Positions 16,847 through 27,296 of a stretch of 64,000 nucleotides of DNA are shown here, piece by piece. Where the stretch lies: contig NZ_CP094461.1 of NCBI RefSeq assembly GCF_022809715.1, forward strand, positions 620,001 to 684,000, written 5' to 3'. Source of the stretch: Burkholderia pyrrocinia (lineage in GTDB: Bacteria > Pseudomonadota > Gammaproteobacteria > Burkholderiales > Burkholderiaceae). Numbering within the stretch: the stretch's first letter is position 1; the number at the start of each line of letters is the position of its first letter. The notes under the pieces are model-generated. The model ran no database searches. It was not told where the DNA came from and saw only the letters and a list, made by a program, of their open reading frames with translations. The translations under genes and the position numbers were made by a program.

Positions 16847-18331
16847 TCACTTCTGTTGGGAGATGGAAGAAGCGGCGGCATCCAGGTGCCGGCTCGATGC
16901 CGCGTTGAGCAGCAGCAGCACGCTGATGACCGCCAGGACGATGGCCAGCTCGCGCAGGCCGCGATCGCTCGCCGGATGACCGAGCGCCAGCCCGACGAGC
17001 GCAAACGACAGGCTGCCGCCGACGTACTGCGCGGTGCGGTACAGCCCCGAGGCCGTGCCGATCCGGTCGTGCGGCGCGCTCTGGTAGAGCGCTGCCTGGT
17101 TGCCGAGATTGTTGAAGCCGTTCGGCACGCCGAACACGATCGACAGCAGCACGATCGACCAGACCGGCATCGCGCTGGTGAGCAGGCTCATCACGACGCT
17201 GCCGATGCACAGCATCGCGGAGCCGATGATCAGCACCGGCCGCGAGCCGTGACGGTGCGCGACGCGGGTCGCAAGCATCGTCGCCACCGTGCCGACCGCG
17301 GCGATCGGCAGCATCACGAGGCCGGCATCGGCGGCGGACAGGCGCTTGGCCTCCTGCAGCCACATCGGCAGTGCATAGAAGATCGCGTAGAACACCGCGT
17401 AGGTGCCGACGCAGCGCAGGTACGTGCTCGTGAGCGCACGGTTGTCGCTCAGCATGCGGATGTCGATCAGCGGCGTTGCGGCCAGCCGCTCGCGCCGGAC
17501 CAGCAACGGGCACAGCACCAGCGTCGCGACGAGCAGCAGCCAGTCGGGCTCGCGCGACACCGATTGCAGGAACAGCAGCAGGCTCGTGAGCGTCAGGATG
17601 AACAGCGCGACGCCCGGCAGGTCCAGCTCCATCAGCGTGCCCCGCAGCGTGCGGCGTTGCTGCGCGCCGCGCGGGACGACATCGGCCGGAATCCACAGCC
17701 ATGCCAGCACGAAGGCCAGCAGCACGATCGGCACGTTGATCCAGAAGATCGCACGCCAGCCGGCGAACTGCACGAGCGCGCCGCCGAGCGGCGGCCCGAA
17801 CGCGACGGCCACCTGCGCCGCGACCGAGATCGCGCCGAGGCCGCCCGTCGGCGTCGCGCCGTTCGCATGCCGCTGCGACCACGTGCGGATCATCGCCATG
17901 CCGGCAGGATACGCGGCGGACGTGCCGATGCCGAGCGCGATGCGTGACGCGATCAACCACCCGAGCGACGGCGCGAACGGCGCGAGCGCGGACGCGATCA
18001 AGACGATCGTGAGGCCGATGCAGAAGATCCGCTTCGCGCCGAACCGGTCGGCGAGCCGCCCCATCGTCGGCTGGCCGACGGCCGTCGCGAGATAAAGGCC
18101 CGACACGAGCCACATCGTGTCGATGCGTTCATGCGCGGCGCCCTGCGGGTTGAACGCCTGCTGGATGCTGACGAGCGCGACCGCGATCATCGACGAGTTC
18201 AGCGCGTTGAGTAGCGTGCCGAGCACGATCGGGCCCACCAGCCTGCCCGGCAGGCGCAGGCCCGTCGCGCGCGCATTGCCGCCGGGGGACGAAGGTGTTG
18301 CTTGCGCAGGTCGATCGTGGTTCGTCTTCAT
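16847..18331 (-). CDS. MFS transporter, DHA2/EmrB-like
   Basis: A 494-residue major facilitator, with more than 12 predicted membrane segments and motifs of the drug:H+ antiporter group: LNSSMIAVALVSI in helix 1, GRLADRFGAKR in loop 2-3, and FGPPLGGALVQFAGWRAIFWINVPI in helix 5 (motif C region). It is the promoter-proximal gene of the minus-strand module B set. In this context it may import substrate or export a toxic intermediate; the family alone does not decide. The upstream 460 bases contain no gene and must hold the promoter. Confidence 0.88.
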   Translation of the reverse strand: MKTNHDRPAQATPSSPGGNARATGLRLPGRLVGPIVLGTLLNALNSSMIAVALVSIQQAFNPQGAAHERIDTMWLVSGLYLATAVGQPTMGRLADRFGAKRIFCIGLTIVLIASALAPFAPSLGWLIASRIALGIGTSAAYPAGMAMIRTWSQRHANGATPTGGLGAISVAAQVAVAFGPPLGGALVQFAGWRAIFWINVPIVLLAFVLAWLWIPADVVPRGAQQRRTLRGTLMELDLPGVALFILTLTSLLLFLQSVSREPDWLLLVATLVLCPLLVRRERLAATPLIDIRMLSDNRALTSTYLRCVGTYAVFYAIFYALPMWLQEAKRLSAADAGLVMLPIAAVGTVATMLATRVAHRHGSRPVLIIGSAMLCIGSVVMSLLTSAMPVWSIVLLSIVFGVPNGFNNLGNQAALYQSAPHDRIGTASGLYRTAQYVGGSLSFALVGLALGHPASDRGLRELAIVLAVISVLLLLNAASSRHLDAAASSISQQK

Positions 18332-18792
18332 GGCATCGTCACGTGGTGGATTCGCATCGCCCGATCAAATTCGAACGTGCGTTCACCTTACCGTTACGAT
18401 TGCCGTGAATGAAATGGATTGTTGCGATGCACACATTCGTCGCTTGAATGCAGATCGCGAGCCGGATGCGCGAAAGCGGCCCCGGCAAACCTGGAATGAC
18501 ATCGGCAAACAAACCGCGTCCCTTGCCGGACGGGCGCATCCCGGGAGCGCGGCGGATCTTGCGGAGTGCCTACGAAATTATTTGCGCCGTATGCCTCCAC
18601 CGGCCGACGGCTGTTTTATGCGGCGGTGCAATGGGGATTCAGAGCGAGGGCTCTAGACCGGCATGACGGTTCTGCATTGCAGCTCGTCCTGACCGCGCTG
18701 AAGCACCGATCAACCACGCGCTGTCGACCGTTATCGACGACGCGTTGCGGAAATCGCGCGATACACGACGATCCGCTCGATCGCGCCTGGAT
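18332..18792. other. Intergenic region, module B promoter
   Basis: Between the MFS start (minus strand) and the stop of the lipase foldase (minus strand). No frame here has a supported start or domain. It should carry the module B promoter near 18332-18400, which is relatively AT-rich, but I cannot assign a clean -35/-10 pair. No T-tract terminator for the lipase genes is evident. Confidence 0.4.
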
Positions 18793-19842
18793 CTATTGCG
18801 TGCGCGTCGACGCGCTGCCGCGATCGAGCGACGCCGCACGCAGCGCCTCCCCCGGCTCCGTAAAGTAGCGCTGCCGCAGCTGCGCGATCTGCGCATCGCG
18901 ATCCTGTGTCGACAGGTTCTGCGCATCGATCTGCGCGCGCTGTGCCGCATATTCGCTGTACTTCGCATGCCACGCGTTGTCCGCCTGCTGCATCTTCGCG
19001 GCTCGCTCGGCAGCCTCCGGCCCGAGCGTTTGCGCGAGCTGCGCGCGCATTTCATCGGGCGTCGCGTTTGATTTCTGCACTTTGTCGATCTGCGCGATCG
19101 CGTTGTTTTGCTCCTTTTGTTGCTCCAGCTCGGCGCGCCGATCGGGCGGCAGTTGCTGATCGAGCGCGGCAAGACCCGCCGCCTTCTGGTTTTCGGTCAG
19201 CGACGGATCGCGGATGATCTTCAATCGCGCGAGATCGTCACGCTGCAACTGCTGCTCCGCGCCGAAGAACGGTTCGCTCCAGTCGCCAAGCGTGCGGCTC
19301 GCGATCGTCGCGCGCCGGTCGAGTGCGAGCTGCAATGCCGGGAGGTCGAGCTTGTCGTCCGCCGCGCCGCCGCCCGGCAGCTTCGCGAGTTCGGCGAAAT
19401 ACGCGCGGTAGCGCTGCCAGACCTCGAGCGCCTCGCGTTGCGCAACCGTACCGTCGAGCTGCGCGGCGATCGCGCGCGCGACGAGCGCATCGAGTTCCGC
19501 GGCGCGCACCTGGTTTTGCGCGGTCAGGAAATAGTCGAAGAAGCCGCGCACGGCCACGACCTTGGCGAGATGGCCGTGCGCATCGAGCGGCAGGCGCGGC
19601 GCAGTCGAGCCGGCGAGTGCCGGGGGCAGCCCGCTTGCGCCGAAACCGGGTACGGGGCTCGCCGCCGTGCCGCCTGCCGCCGCGGACGCGGACAACATGG
19701 CCCCGGCAGGCGCGACACCGGACACGCCGGCGTCGCGCGTCTTCCGAGCGTCGATCCCGTACCAGGCTGCGCCGGCCGCAACGACGCCCGCTACCCCGTA
19801 AAGCACGATGCGTCGCGCAATGCCGCTCTTGCTACCTGTCAT
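18793..19842 (-). CDS. lifO: Lipase-specific foldase (steric chaperone)
   Basis: A 349-residue inner-membrane-anchored foldase that folds the secreted lipase in the periplasm. One membrane segment at about residues 11-29 is followed by an Ala/Gly/Pro-rich linker (40-90) and then the signature RGFFDYFLTA at 99-108, the RxxFDYF motif essential in this family. The rest is helical and rich in Gln, Ala and charged residues, as in the extended multi-helix clamp of the Burkholderia glumae foldase. It starts three bases after the lipase stop codon, the usual lipase-foldase operon order. Length is normal for the family. Confidence 0.96.
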   Translation of the reverse strand: MTGSKSGIARRIVLYGVAGVVAAGAAWYGIDARKTRDAGVSGVAPAGAMLSASAAAGGTAASPVPGFGASGLPPALAGSTAPRLPLDAHGHLAKVVAVRGFFDYFLTAQNQVRAAELDALVARAIAAQLDGTVAQREALEVWQRYRAYFAELAKLPGGGAADDKLDLPALQLALDRRATIASRTLGDWSEPFFGAEQQLQRDDLARLKIIRDPSLTENQKAAGLAALDQQLPPDRRAELEQQKEQNNAIAQIDKVQKSNATPDEMRAQLAQTLGPEAAERAAKMQQADNAWHAKYSEYAAQRAQIDAQNLSTQDRDAQIAQLRQRYFTEPGEALRAASLDRGSASTRTQ

Positions 19843-19845
19843 CGA

Positions 19846-21210
<1,365 letters not shown>

Positions 21211-21312
21211 TCAACCGCTAAATCCGGCGTTCTTCCTCGATGTCTTGCGATCCCGGCCGTTGCGGCTTTGCGCGGACGCGCACGAAATCAATCGCGCCCG
21301 GGTGACTTGCGC

Positions 21313-21555
21313 TGGAATGTTCGGAACTGGCGGCAGCATGTCGGCGGCCTGGCGGCGGCCGGCGTCAAGCGGCTCGAGCAACTCGGGCAACTCGAGCAGA
21401 AGAACGCGCGGCGGAAGAGGATGCTGGCGGAGCGTGCGCTGAAGCGGGCCGCGCACAACGGCGTGGAGATGGCGCTCGACGAGCCCGGCAAGCCCTGGCA
21501 GAACGGCGCCGACGCAGAAGAAAGCTTCAACGGCAAGTTCCGGGATGAATCAAGC
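21313..21555 (+). pseudogene. IS3-family transposase remnant
   Basis: A short in-frame fragment joins two pieces of an IS3-type (IS407-like) element. The first resembles the coiled-coil end of OrfA (WRQHVGGLAAAGVKRLEQLGQLEQ then KRMLAERALK); the second resembles the OrfB catalytic-core end (DEPGKPWQNGADAEESFNGKFRDES, normally GKPWQNGxxESFNGKFRDEC). Everything between is deleted, the tail is missing, and no terminal repeats remain. It cannot be active. It marks an old insertion and deletion between the lipase and hut loci. Confidence 0.75.
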
Positions 21556-21559
21556 CCCC

Positions 21560-22324
21560 CTACACCCGCCCCGCCAGATGAAACCGCGACGCCGGATGCC
21601 ACAACCGCACCGACGTCGCGATGTGCTCGCCGACCCACGTGCGGCGGCTCAACAACAGACACGGCTCGCCGATTTCCATCACGAGATGCCGGCGCACCTG
21701 CGCATTGGGTTTTTCCGCGTAGATCCGGAACTCCGCGCGCTGGATCGGCGCGAGCCGCACCATGTAGTGATTCGGCGTCTCGACCGTGAAGTCCTGTTCC
21801 AGATACGCGGGAAACAGCGCCGGATTGACGTAGCGATCCTCGAACTGAATCGGCTCGCCTTCCTCGTAATGCACGATGTGCGAATGGAACACGGGCCCCG
21901 AACGCAGCCCGAGCGCTTCGACCGCCTCCTGATCGTCGCTGCTTTCGAGCAGCAATACGCGCGCGCTGTGCCGATGGCCGCGCTCCGCGATCTCGTCCGC
22001 GATGTTGCGGATTTCCAGCACCGTCGATTCGTAATGCCGCCGTTCGACGAACGTGCCGGCGCCCTGGATGCGCGTCAGCACCCGCTCGGCGGTCAGCTCG
22101 CGCAGTGCGCGCGACACCGTCATCCGCGCGACGCCGAATTCCTTGACCAGTTCGGCCTCGGTCGGAATCGCGCCGCCGGGCTTCCAGTCGCCGTTCGCGA
22201 TCCGCTCGACGACGTAGCGCTTGATCTGCTGGTAGGCCGGCAATGCGCGCGCCGGCACGTCGCCACCCGGTGCGCCCGGTGCGCCCCCCATCCGGCCGGC
22301 AAGTTGTCGTTGCGTTTCGTTCAT
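21560..22324 (-). CDS. hutC: HutC-type GntR/UTRA repressor
   Basis: A 254-residue GntR-family repressor of the HutC subgroup. A winged helix (about 28-95: PAYQQIKRYVVERIANGDW, PTEAELVKEFGVARMTVSRALRELTAERVL) is followed by a UTRA effector domain (about 110-245). HutC proteins bind urocanate and repress histidine-utilisation genes. Here the gene is the last of a minus-strand locus with a HutH-like protein and a polar amino-acid importer, 70 bases downstream of the HutH-like stop codon. A HutC-like operator is visible at 27225-27236, before the first gene of the set. Confidence 0.9.
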   Translation of the reverse strand: MNETQRQLAGRMGGAPGAPGGDVPARALPAYQQIKRYVVERIANGDWKPGGAIPTEAELVKEFGVARMTVSRALRELTAERVLTRIQGAGTFVERRHYESTVLEIRNIADEIAERGHRHSARVLLLESSDDQEAVEALGLRSGPVFHSHIVHYEEGEPIQFEDRYVNPALFPAYLEQDFTVETPNHYMVRLAPIQRAEFRIYAEKPNAQVRRHLVMEIGEPCLLLSRRTWVGEHIATSVRLWHPASRFHLAGRV

Positions 22325-22394
22325 GCGCCCTCGATCGAATGAATGATGGATCGTCCGCCGTCCGTCGCGTCGCTCGGCGGCCGGCCTCCGGCCG

Positions 22395-23888
22395 TTACAT
22401 CACGGGCGGCGGCACGCTCGCGACGATGCCGGCGGCGATCGCGATGTCGTCCGCGAGCGGCCGGTCGTCCCGGTACACCGGCACGCGTTCGCGCACATGC
22501 CGCCACAGCGCGTCGGTGGGTGCGGCCCGCGATGCGCCGTCCGCCTGCAGATCGTAGGCCTGTGCGGCGGCCAGCAGTTCGATCGCCAGCACGCGCGTCG
22601 TGTTCTCGATGATGTCGAGCGCTTTCAGCGCCGCCGGCGTCGCATGGCACAGATGATCTTCCTGCAGGCCCGACGTGATGCCGCCGTCGAGGCTCGCCGG
22701 CGCCGCGAGCCGCTGGTTCTGCGCGACGAGCGCGACCGCCGTGTACTGCGCGATCATGAAGCCCGAACAGGTGCCGCCCGGCGTGGCGAGAAACGCCGGC
22801 AGCCCGCTCACGAGCGGATTGACGAGCCGGTCGAGACGCCGTTCGGCGATTGCCGCGACCTGGGCCATCGCCGCCGCGAGGCTGTCCATCGCCAGCGCGA
22901 TGCCCGCGCCGACCGCATGCGCCTGCGAATGGACGGTCGGCGCGTCGCGCGTGCCGGCCACGATCGGATTGTCGGTCACCGACGCCAGTTCGCGATCGAC
23001 CACCTCCGCCGTCACGTCGAACACGTCGCGCGCCGCGCCGTGCACGTGCGGAATCGTGCGCAGGCTGAGCGGATCCTGCGTATGCCGGCCGCTTGCCGCG
23101 GCGAGCATCCCGCTGTCGGCGAGCAGCGCACGCAACCGCGCGCCGACGTGCCCGATGCCGGGCGAAATCCGCAACGCAAGCGACGCCGGATCGAAGGCGG
23201 CGAGCTGCCCGCCGAGGTTCTCGAAGCTCGTCGCCGCCACCCAGTCGGCCCAGTCGAGCAGCCGCTCCGCGCGCGCGAGCGCGAGCGCGGCCAGCCCCGT
23301 CACGCACGGCGTGCCGTTGACGAGACTCAGCCCTTCCTTCGCGCCGAGCACGAGCGGCTCGCGGCCGATGCGGCGCAACGCCTCGTCGCCGCGAATCCGC
23401 TCGCCGCGATGGCGCGCATGACCATGGCCGATGCAGACGAGCGCGACGTGCGCCATGTGGGTCAGATAACCGACGGAGCCGTGCGCCGGCACTTCCGGCA
23501 GGCAATCGTGTTCCAGCAACGCGACGAGCTGGTCGACGACGTCGGCGCGCACGCCCGAATGCCCGTGCGCGTAGTTGTTGATCGCCGCGGCCATGATCGC
23601 GCGCGTTTCCGCCGCGCCGAGCGGTGCGCCCACGCCGACGGCGTGGCTCATCAGGATGTTGCGCGACAGCGTGCTCTGCTGCGCCGGCGACACGATCACG
23701 TCGCACAGCGCGCCGACGCCCGTATTGACGCCATACGCGCGGATGCCGCGCGCGACGATTTCGTCGACGAGCTCACGGGCCGCGACGACGCGTACGCGCG
23801 CCTCATCGGCCAGCGCGAGCGGCTCGCCGGCGGCCACTGCCGCGACCTGCCGCCAGTCAAGCGGTTTTGCCGAACGGAATACGGTCAT
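22395..23888 (-). CDS. HutH-family (HAL/PAL) protein lacking the MIO motif
   Basis: A 497-residue protein aligned along its length with histidine/phenylalanine ammonia-lyases: YGVNTGVGAL (51-61), NNYAHGHSGVR, GSVG (137-140), LVLGAKEGLSLVNGTP, DNPIV and SGLQEDHLCHATP. Canonical members have Ala-Ser-Gly right after GSVG, which cyclises to the MIO electrophile. Here GSVG runs directly into YLTHMAH, so the tripeptide and one more residue are absent. QDRYSxR, which binds the substrate carboxylate, reads QDPLSLR. It cannot be a standard MIO ammonia-lyase. Its stop is immediately followed by the HutC gene, and it lies seven bases after the ABC ATPase gene. Its activity is unknown. Confidence 0.9.
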   Translation of the reverse strand: MTVFRSAKPLDWRQVAAVAAGEPLALADEARVRVVAARELVDEIVARGIRAYGVNTGVGALCDVIVSPAQQSTLSRNILMSHAVGVGAPLGAAETRAIMAAAINNYAHGHSGVRADVVDQLVALLEHDCLPEVPAHGSVGYLTHMAHVALVCIGHGHARHRGERIRGDEALRRIGREPLVLGAKEGLSLVNGTPCVTGLAALALARAERLLDWADWVAATSFENLGGQLAAFDPASLALRISPGIGHVGARLRALLADSGMLAAASGRHTQDPLSLRTIPHVHGAARDVFDVTAEVVDRELASVTDNPIVAGTRDAPTVHSQAHAVGAGIALAMDSLAAAMAQVAAIAERRLDRLVNPLVSGLPAFLATPGGTCSGFMIAQYTAVALVAQNQRLAAPASLDGGITSGLQEDHLCHATPAALKALDIIENTTRVLAIELLAAAQAYDLQADGASRAAPTDALWRHVRERVPVYRDDRPLADDIAIAAGIVASVPPPVM

Positions 23889-23895
23889 GGCAGCC

Positions 23896-24687
23896 TCAGT
23901 TCGCGGAACGGTCGTGATGGCTCGACACGAACTGCCGGAAGCGCTCCGAGCACTGGCCGCCGAACAGATCGCCGGGCGTGCCGTCCGAATCGACTTCGCC
24001 CTGATGCAGGAACATCACGCGGTTCGACACGTGCCGTGCAAAACCCATCTCGTGCGTGACGACCAGCATCGTGCGCCCTTCCTCCGCGAGCGAGCGCATC
24101 ACGCGCAGTACCTCGCCGACCAGTTCCGGATCGAGCGCCGACGTCGGTTCGTCGAACAGCATCACCTTCGGATGCATCGCGAGCGCACGGGCGATCGCGA
24201 CGCGCTGCTGCTGGCCGCCCGACAGGTGCGCCGGATAATAGCCGCGCTTGTCCGCGAGGCCGACGCGCGCGAGCAGCGCCTCGGCTTCCTCGACCGCTTC
24301 CGCGCGGCTGCGCTTCTGCACGCGCAACGGGCCTTCGACGAGGTTGTCGAGCACCGTCATGTGCGACCACAGGTTGAAGTTCTGGAACACCATGCCGAGC
24401 TGCGAACGGATCCGGTCGACCTGACGCCGGTCGCCCGGATGCAGCTTGCCGTCGCGCGTGCGCTTCATCTTCAGTTCCTCGCCGGCGAGCGCGACGGTGC
24501 CGTCGTCGGGCGTCTCGAGCAGGTTCAGGCAGCGCAGGAACGTGCTCTTGCCCGAGCCGCTGGCGCCGAGGATCGAGATGACGTCGCCCTCGTGCGCATC
24601 GAGCGAAATGCCCTTCAGCACGTGGTGATCGCCGAACGACTTGTGGATGTTCCTGACCGACAGGGCAACGGGAGCAGCGGTGTTCAT
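23896..24687 (-). CDS. Polar amino-acid ABC importer, ATPase subunit
   Basis: A 263-residue ATPase of the HisP/GlnQ family. Walker A GASGSGKS is at residues 41-48, the Q-loop is in [13 protein letters not shown], the signature is LSGGQQQR, and Walker B with the switch reads [14 protein letters not shown] then [21 protein letters not shown] is typical of histidine/arginine importers. It energises the two permeases encoded directly upstream (27-base gap). The start ATG follows GGAGAATCCG. Together with the HutC gene this points to uptake of histidine or a derivative such as urocanate. Confidence 0.95.
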   Translation of the reverse strand: MNTAAPVALSVRNIHKSFGDHHVLKGISLDAHEGDVISILGASGSGKSTFLRCLNLLETPDDGTVALAGEELKMKRTRDGKLHPGDRRQVDRIRSQLGMVFQNFNLWSHMTVLDNLVEGPLRVQKRSRAEAVEEAEALLARVGLADKRGYYPAHLSGGQQQRVAIARALAMHPKVMLFDEPTSALDPELVGEVLRVMRSLAEEGRTMLVVTHEMGFARHVSNRVMFLHQGEVDSDGTPGDLFGGQCSERFRQFVSSHHDRSAN

Positions 24688-24714
24688 CGGATTCTCCGGG
24701 AAGGATGGATACGC

Positions 24715-25461
24715 TCAGGGCGCGACGCGCCGGGCATTGCGTGCCGCCGCGGCGGGCACGCCGGCCGGCTTCGGCGCGCGCAGGTGGGCCGACAGCCGCC
24801 ATTCGAGCGCGCCGAGCACGCGTACGACGATGAAGTTCAGCGCGAGGTAGATGAGGGCCGCGCACACGAACACCTCGGTCGTGCGGTAGGTCTGCTGGAT
24901 GATCTGCTGCGCGACGCCCGTCACTTCCCACACCGTGACGAGGCTGGCCAGCGCGGTCGACTTGACGAGCAGCACGGCTTCGGTCGAATACGCGGGCAGG
25001 CACTGGCGCAGCGCGATCGGGCCGATCACGCGCCGCAGCAGCGCGAAGCCCGACAGGCCGATCGAATAACCGGCCTCGATCTGCCCGACCGGCACGGCCA
25101 TCAGCCCGCCGCGCACGATCTCGGCCGTATAGCCGGCCGTGCACAACGCCAGCGACAGCACCGCGCACACATACGGTTCGCGCAGCAGCGGCCACACGAA
25201 GCTCTCGCGAATCACGCCGAACTGGCCGAGCCCGTAATACACGAGAAACATCTGGATCAGCAGCGGCGAACCGCGAAACACCAGGATGTACGCGCGCGCG
25301 AAGCGGTTCGGCAGCCAGCGCGGCGACACGCGCATCGTGACGATCACGAGCGACAGCAGGCCGCCGAGCACGAGCGACGCGAAGAACAGGCCGAGCGTGG
25401 TCGGCACGGCCGCGAGCAACTGGCGCAGCGTGTCGATGAGGAAGTCGAAATCGATGGACAT
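24715..25461 (-). CDS. Polar amino-acid ABC importer, permease (HisM-like)
   Basis: A 248-residue inner-membrane permease of the HisMQ family with about five membrane segments. The cytoplasmic EAA-type coupling motif is EAGYSIGLSGFALLRRVIGPIALRQCLPAYSTE, and the N-terminal TLGLFFASLVLGGLLSL and FRGSPLLIQMFLVYYG are family marks. It pairs with the permease encoded 12 bases upstream and the ATPase downstream. The C-terminal 20 residues form an unusually Ala/Arg-rich tail. Confidence 0.94.
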   Translation of the reverse strand: MSIDFDFLIDTLRQLLAAVPTTLGLFFASLVLGGLLSLVIVTMRVSPRWLPNRFARAYILVFRGSPLLIQMFLVYYGLGQFGVIRESFVWPLLREPYVCAVLSLALCTAGYTAEIVRGGLMAVPVGQIEAGYSIGLSGFALLRRVIGPIALRQCLPAYSTEAVLLVKSTALASLVTVWEVTGVAQQIIQQTYRTTEVFVCAALIYLALNFIVVRVLGALEWRLSAHLRAPKPAGVPAAAARNARRVAP

Positions 25462-25473
25462 GCGTGCTCTCCG

Positions 25474-26196
25474 TCAGTTGCGCGCGAAATTGCGGCGGAA
25501 CGAGCGGCCGACGATCGCTTCCGCCCGGTTGAACACGCGGTTCGACAGGCCCGTCATCACGAGGTAGAGCGCGCCGCCCGCGACGAAGAACACGAAGTAC
25601 TGGTGCGTCGAGTTCGCGGCGATCTGGCTCGTGCGCAGCAGCTCGGCGAGCCCGGTGACCGAGATCAATGCGGAGTCCTTCAGGCTCAGTTGCCACACGT
25701 TGCCGATGCCGGGTAGCGCGAAGCGCAGCACCTGCGGAATCAGGATGCGGCGCAGCACCATGCCGCTCGACATGCCGACCGAGCGCGCCGCTTCGAGCTC
25801 GCCCTTCGACACGGCCAGCACGGCCGCGCGGTAGACCTCCGCCTGATACGCGCCCGAGATCATCCCGACCGCCAGCGCGCCGATCACGAACGGCGGCACG
25901 CCGATGAAGCCTTCCGCGCCGAACCACTGGCCGATGGTCGTGACGAGCGTCGAGCCGCCGAAATAGAACAGGTAGATGACGAGCAGTTCGGGCACGCCGC
26001 GAAACACCGTCGTGTAGAGATCGCCGAGCAGGCGTGCGCTGCGGTGGCGCGACAGTTTCGCGGCCGCGATCGCGGCGCCGATCACCGCGCCGACCGCGAG
26101 CGCGGCGAGCGTCAGCGCGACCGTCATCAGTGCGGCAAGCAGCAGCACGCCGCCCCAGCCTTCGGTTCCGAAGCCGAGCATTTCAAGAATCGCCAT
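25474..26196 (-). CDS. Polar amino-acid ABC importer, permease (HisQ-like)
   Basis: A 240-residue HisMQ-family permease. It shows FRGVPELLVIYLFYFGG and the coupling loop EAARSVGMSSGMVLRRILIPQVLRFALPG. The start ATG at 26196 has GGGAGACACGC before it; the open frame continues upstream but without a ribosome site. It is encoded about 107 bases after the binding protein and forms the heterodimeric channel with the next permease. Confidence 0.94.
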   Translation of the reverse strand: MAILEMLGFGTEGWGGVLLLAALMTVALTLAALAVGAVIGAAIAAAKLSRHRSARLLGDLYTTVFRGVPELLVIYLFYFGGSTLVTTIGQWFGAEGFIGVPPFVIGALAVGMISGAYQAEVYRAAVLAVSKGELEAARSVGMSSGMVLRRILIPQVLRFALPGIGNVWQLSLKDSALISVTGLAELLRTSQIAANSTHQYFVFFVAGGALYLVMTGLSNRVFNRAEAIVGRSFRRNFARN

Positions 26197-26303
26197 GCGT
26201 GTCTCCCGGCATGCGTTGAGTGAATCTGCAGGATGCGCGCCGCCGCGCGTCGCCGTGTCGTTGCGTCGTGACGTCAACTACGCGGCGGCGGCCGAACGCG
26301 CGC

Positions 26304-27164
26304 TTACGGCGTGACGTCGGTCTTGAACCACTTGTCGGCGAGCTTCTTCACGGTGCCGTCCGCGAGCGCAGCACCGATCGCCGCATCGAACTTGGTCTTC
26401 AGGTCGGCATCCTGCTTGCGGAACGCGAGACCTTCGCCCGGCCCCCAGATCGGCCCGCCGAGCTTCGGGCCCGCGAGCACGATCGACGCGTTTTCCTTCT
26501 TCTCGATGTTCGCCGCGTAGTACGTGACGTCGTCGAACGACGCATCGATGCGCCCGGCGACGAGGTCGAGATCGCGCTCGGGCGAGGTCTTGTACACGCG
26601 GATCGACGCGATGTCCTTGAAGCTGTCGTTGATGAATTTCGTATAGACGGTGCCCGACTGGATGCCGATCGTCTTGCCCTTCAACTGCTTGCGCAGCGCG
26701 TCGACGGTCGGCTTGTCGGCGTTCGCGTCGCCGGTCAGCTTGACGGCCGGCGCGCCGGGCGCGGCCTTCGGCAGGATCTTCGTGTCGGTGACGGCGAACG
26801 TCGCCGGCGTGGCCGCATAGGGGCGCGAGAACAGCAGGATCTTCTCGCGCTCCGGCGTGATCGAGATCGCATCCATCAGGACATCGAACTTGCCGGCCTG
26901 CAGGCCGGGAATCATCCCGTCCCAGTCCTGCGCGACCATGTTGCACTGGACCTTGATCCGGCCGCACACGTTGGCGAGCAGTTCCGGTTCGAAGCCGCCG
27001 AGCTTGCCGCCCGGCAGCGTGAGGTTCCACGGTGCGTAGCCGCCTTCGAGCGCCACCGTCACCGTCTTCCATTCCTTTGCCTGCACCGGCGCGGCAAGCG
27101 TTGCCGCTGCAGCCGCGATGACGCCGATCGTCCTGATTGCCCACTTGATGCGCTTGCCGTTCAC
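26304..27164 (-). CDS. Periplasmic amino-acid-binding protein of the hut-type importer
   Basis: A 286-residue extracellular solute-binding protein (family 3). I place the start at GTG 27164 because AAGGAG lies seven bases before it and translation from there gives a textbook signal peptide (MNGKRIKWAIRTIGVIAAAAATLAAPVQA, cleaved before KEWKT). Upstream in-frame ATGs at 27206 and 27194 would add a long polar stretch before the signal. Binding-lobe marks are GGYAPWN, GFEPELLANVCGRIKVQC and IGIQSGTVYTKF. It is the first gene of the importer operon, with a HutC-like operator about 60 bases upstream. Confidence 0.94.
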   Translation of the reverse strand: MNGKRIKWAIRTIGVIAAAAATLAAPVQAKEWKTVTVALEGGYAPWNLTLPGGKLGGFEPELLANVCGRIKVQCNMVAQDWDGMIPGLQAGKFDVLMDAISITPEREKILLFSRPYAATPATFAVTDTKILPKAAPGAPAVKLTGDANADKPTVDALRKQLKGKTIGIQSGTVYTKFINDSFKDIASIRVYKTSPERDLDLVAGRIDASFDDVTYYAANIEKKENASIVLAGPKLGGPIWGPGEGLAFRKQDADLKTKFDAAIGAALADGTVKKLADKWFKTDVTP

Positions 27165-27224
27165 GAGATTTCTCCTTGCGTTGAAGTTCGACATCCCCTC
27201 GGTCATGCAAGTCGCCTCAGGAAT

Positions 27225-27236
27225 TTGTCTATACAA
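27225..27236. promoter_or_regulatory. HutC-like operator before the importer operon
   Basis: On the minus strand the sequence reads CTTGTATAGACAAATT. Its core is the dyad TTGT-4-ACAA, the form of HutC-protected sites in enteric bacteria and pseudomonads as I recall them. It sits about 61 bases upstream of the GTG start at 27164. A related half-site, TAGACAAATT, lies at 27390-27399. The adjacent operon encodes a HutC repressor, which supports the assignment. Confidence 0.7.
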
Positions 27237-27273
27237 GCATGCAAGAAGAAAAACCACGGGACAAGCGCTGATC

Positions 27274-27296
27274 AAAAAAAACCGCGTAAACGCGGG
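27274..27296 (-). terminator. Rho-independent terminator (minus strand)
   Basis: On the minus strand the hairpin CCGCGT-2-ACGCGG is followed directly by eight T residues. It lies upstream of the importer promoter, so it would stop transcripts arriving from the DoxX/amidohydrolase operon and insulate the hut-type operon. Confidence 0.8.

Noticed and set aside
27165..27206. Upstream ATG starts for the binding protein
   Set aside because: They add a polar stretch before the signal peptide; the GTG at 27164 has a better ribosome site.
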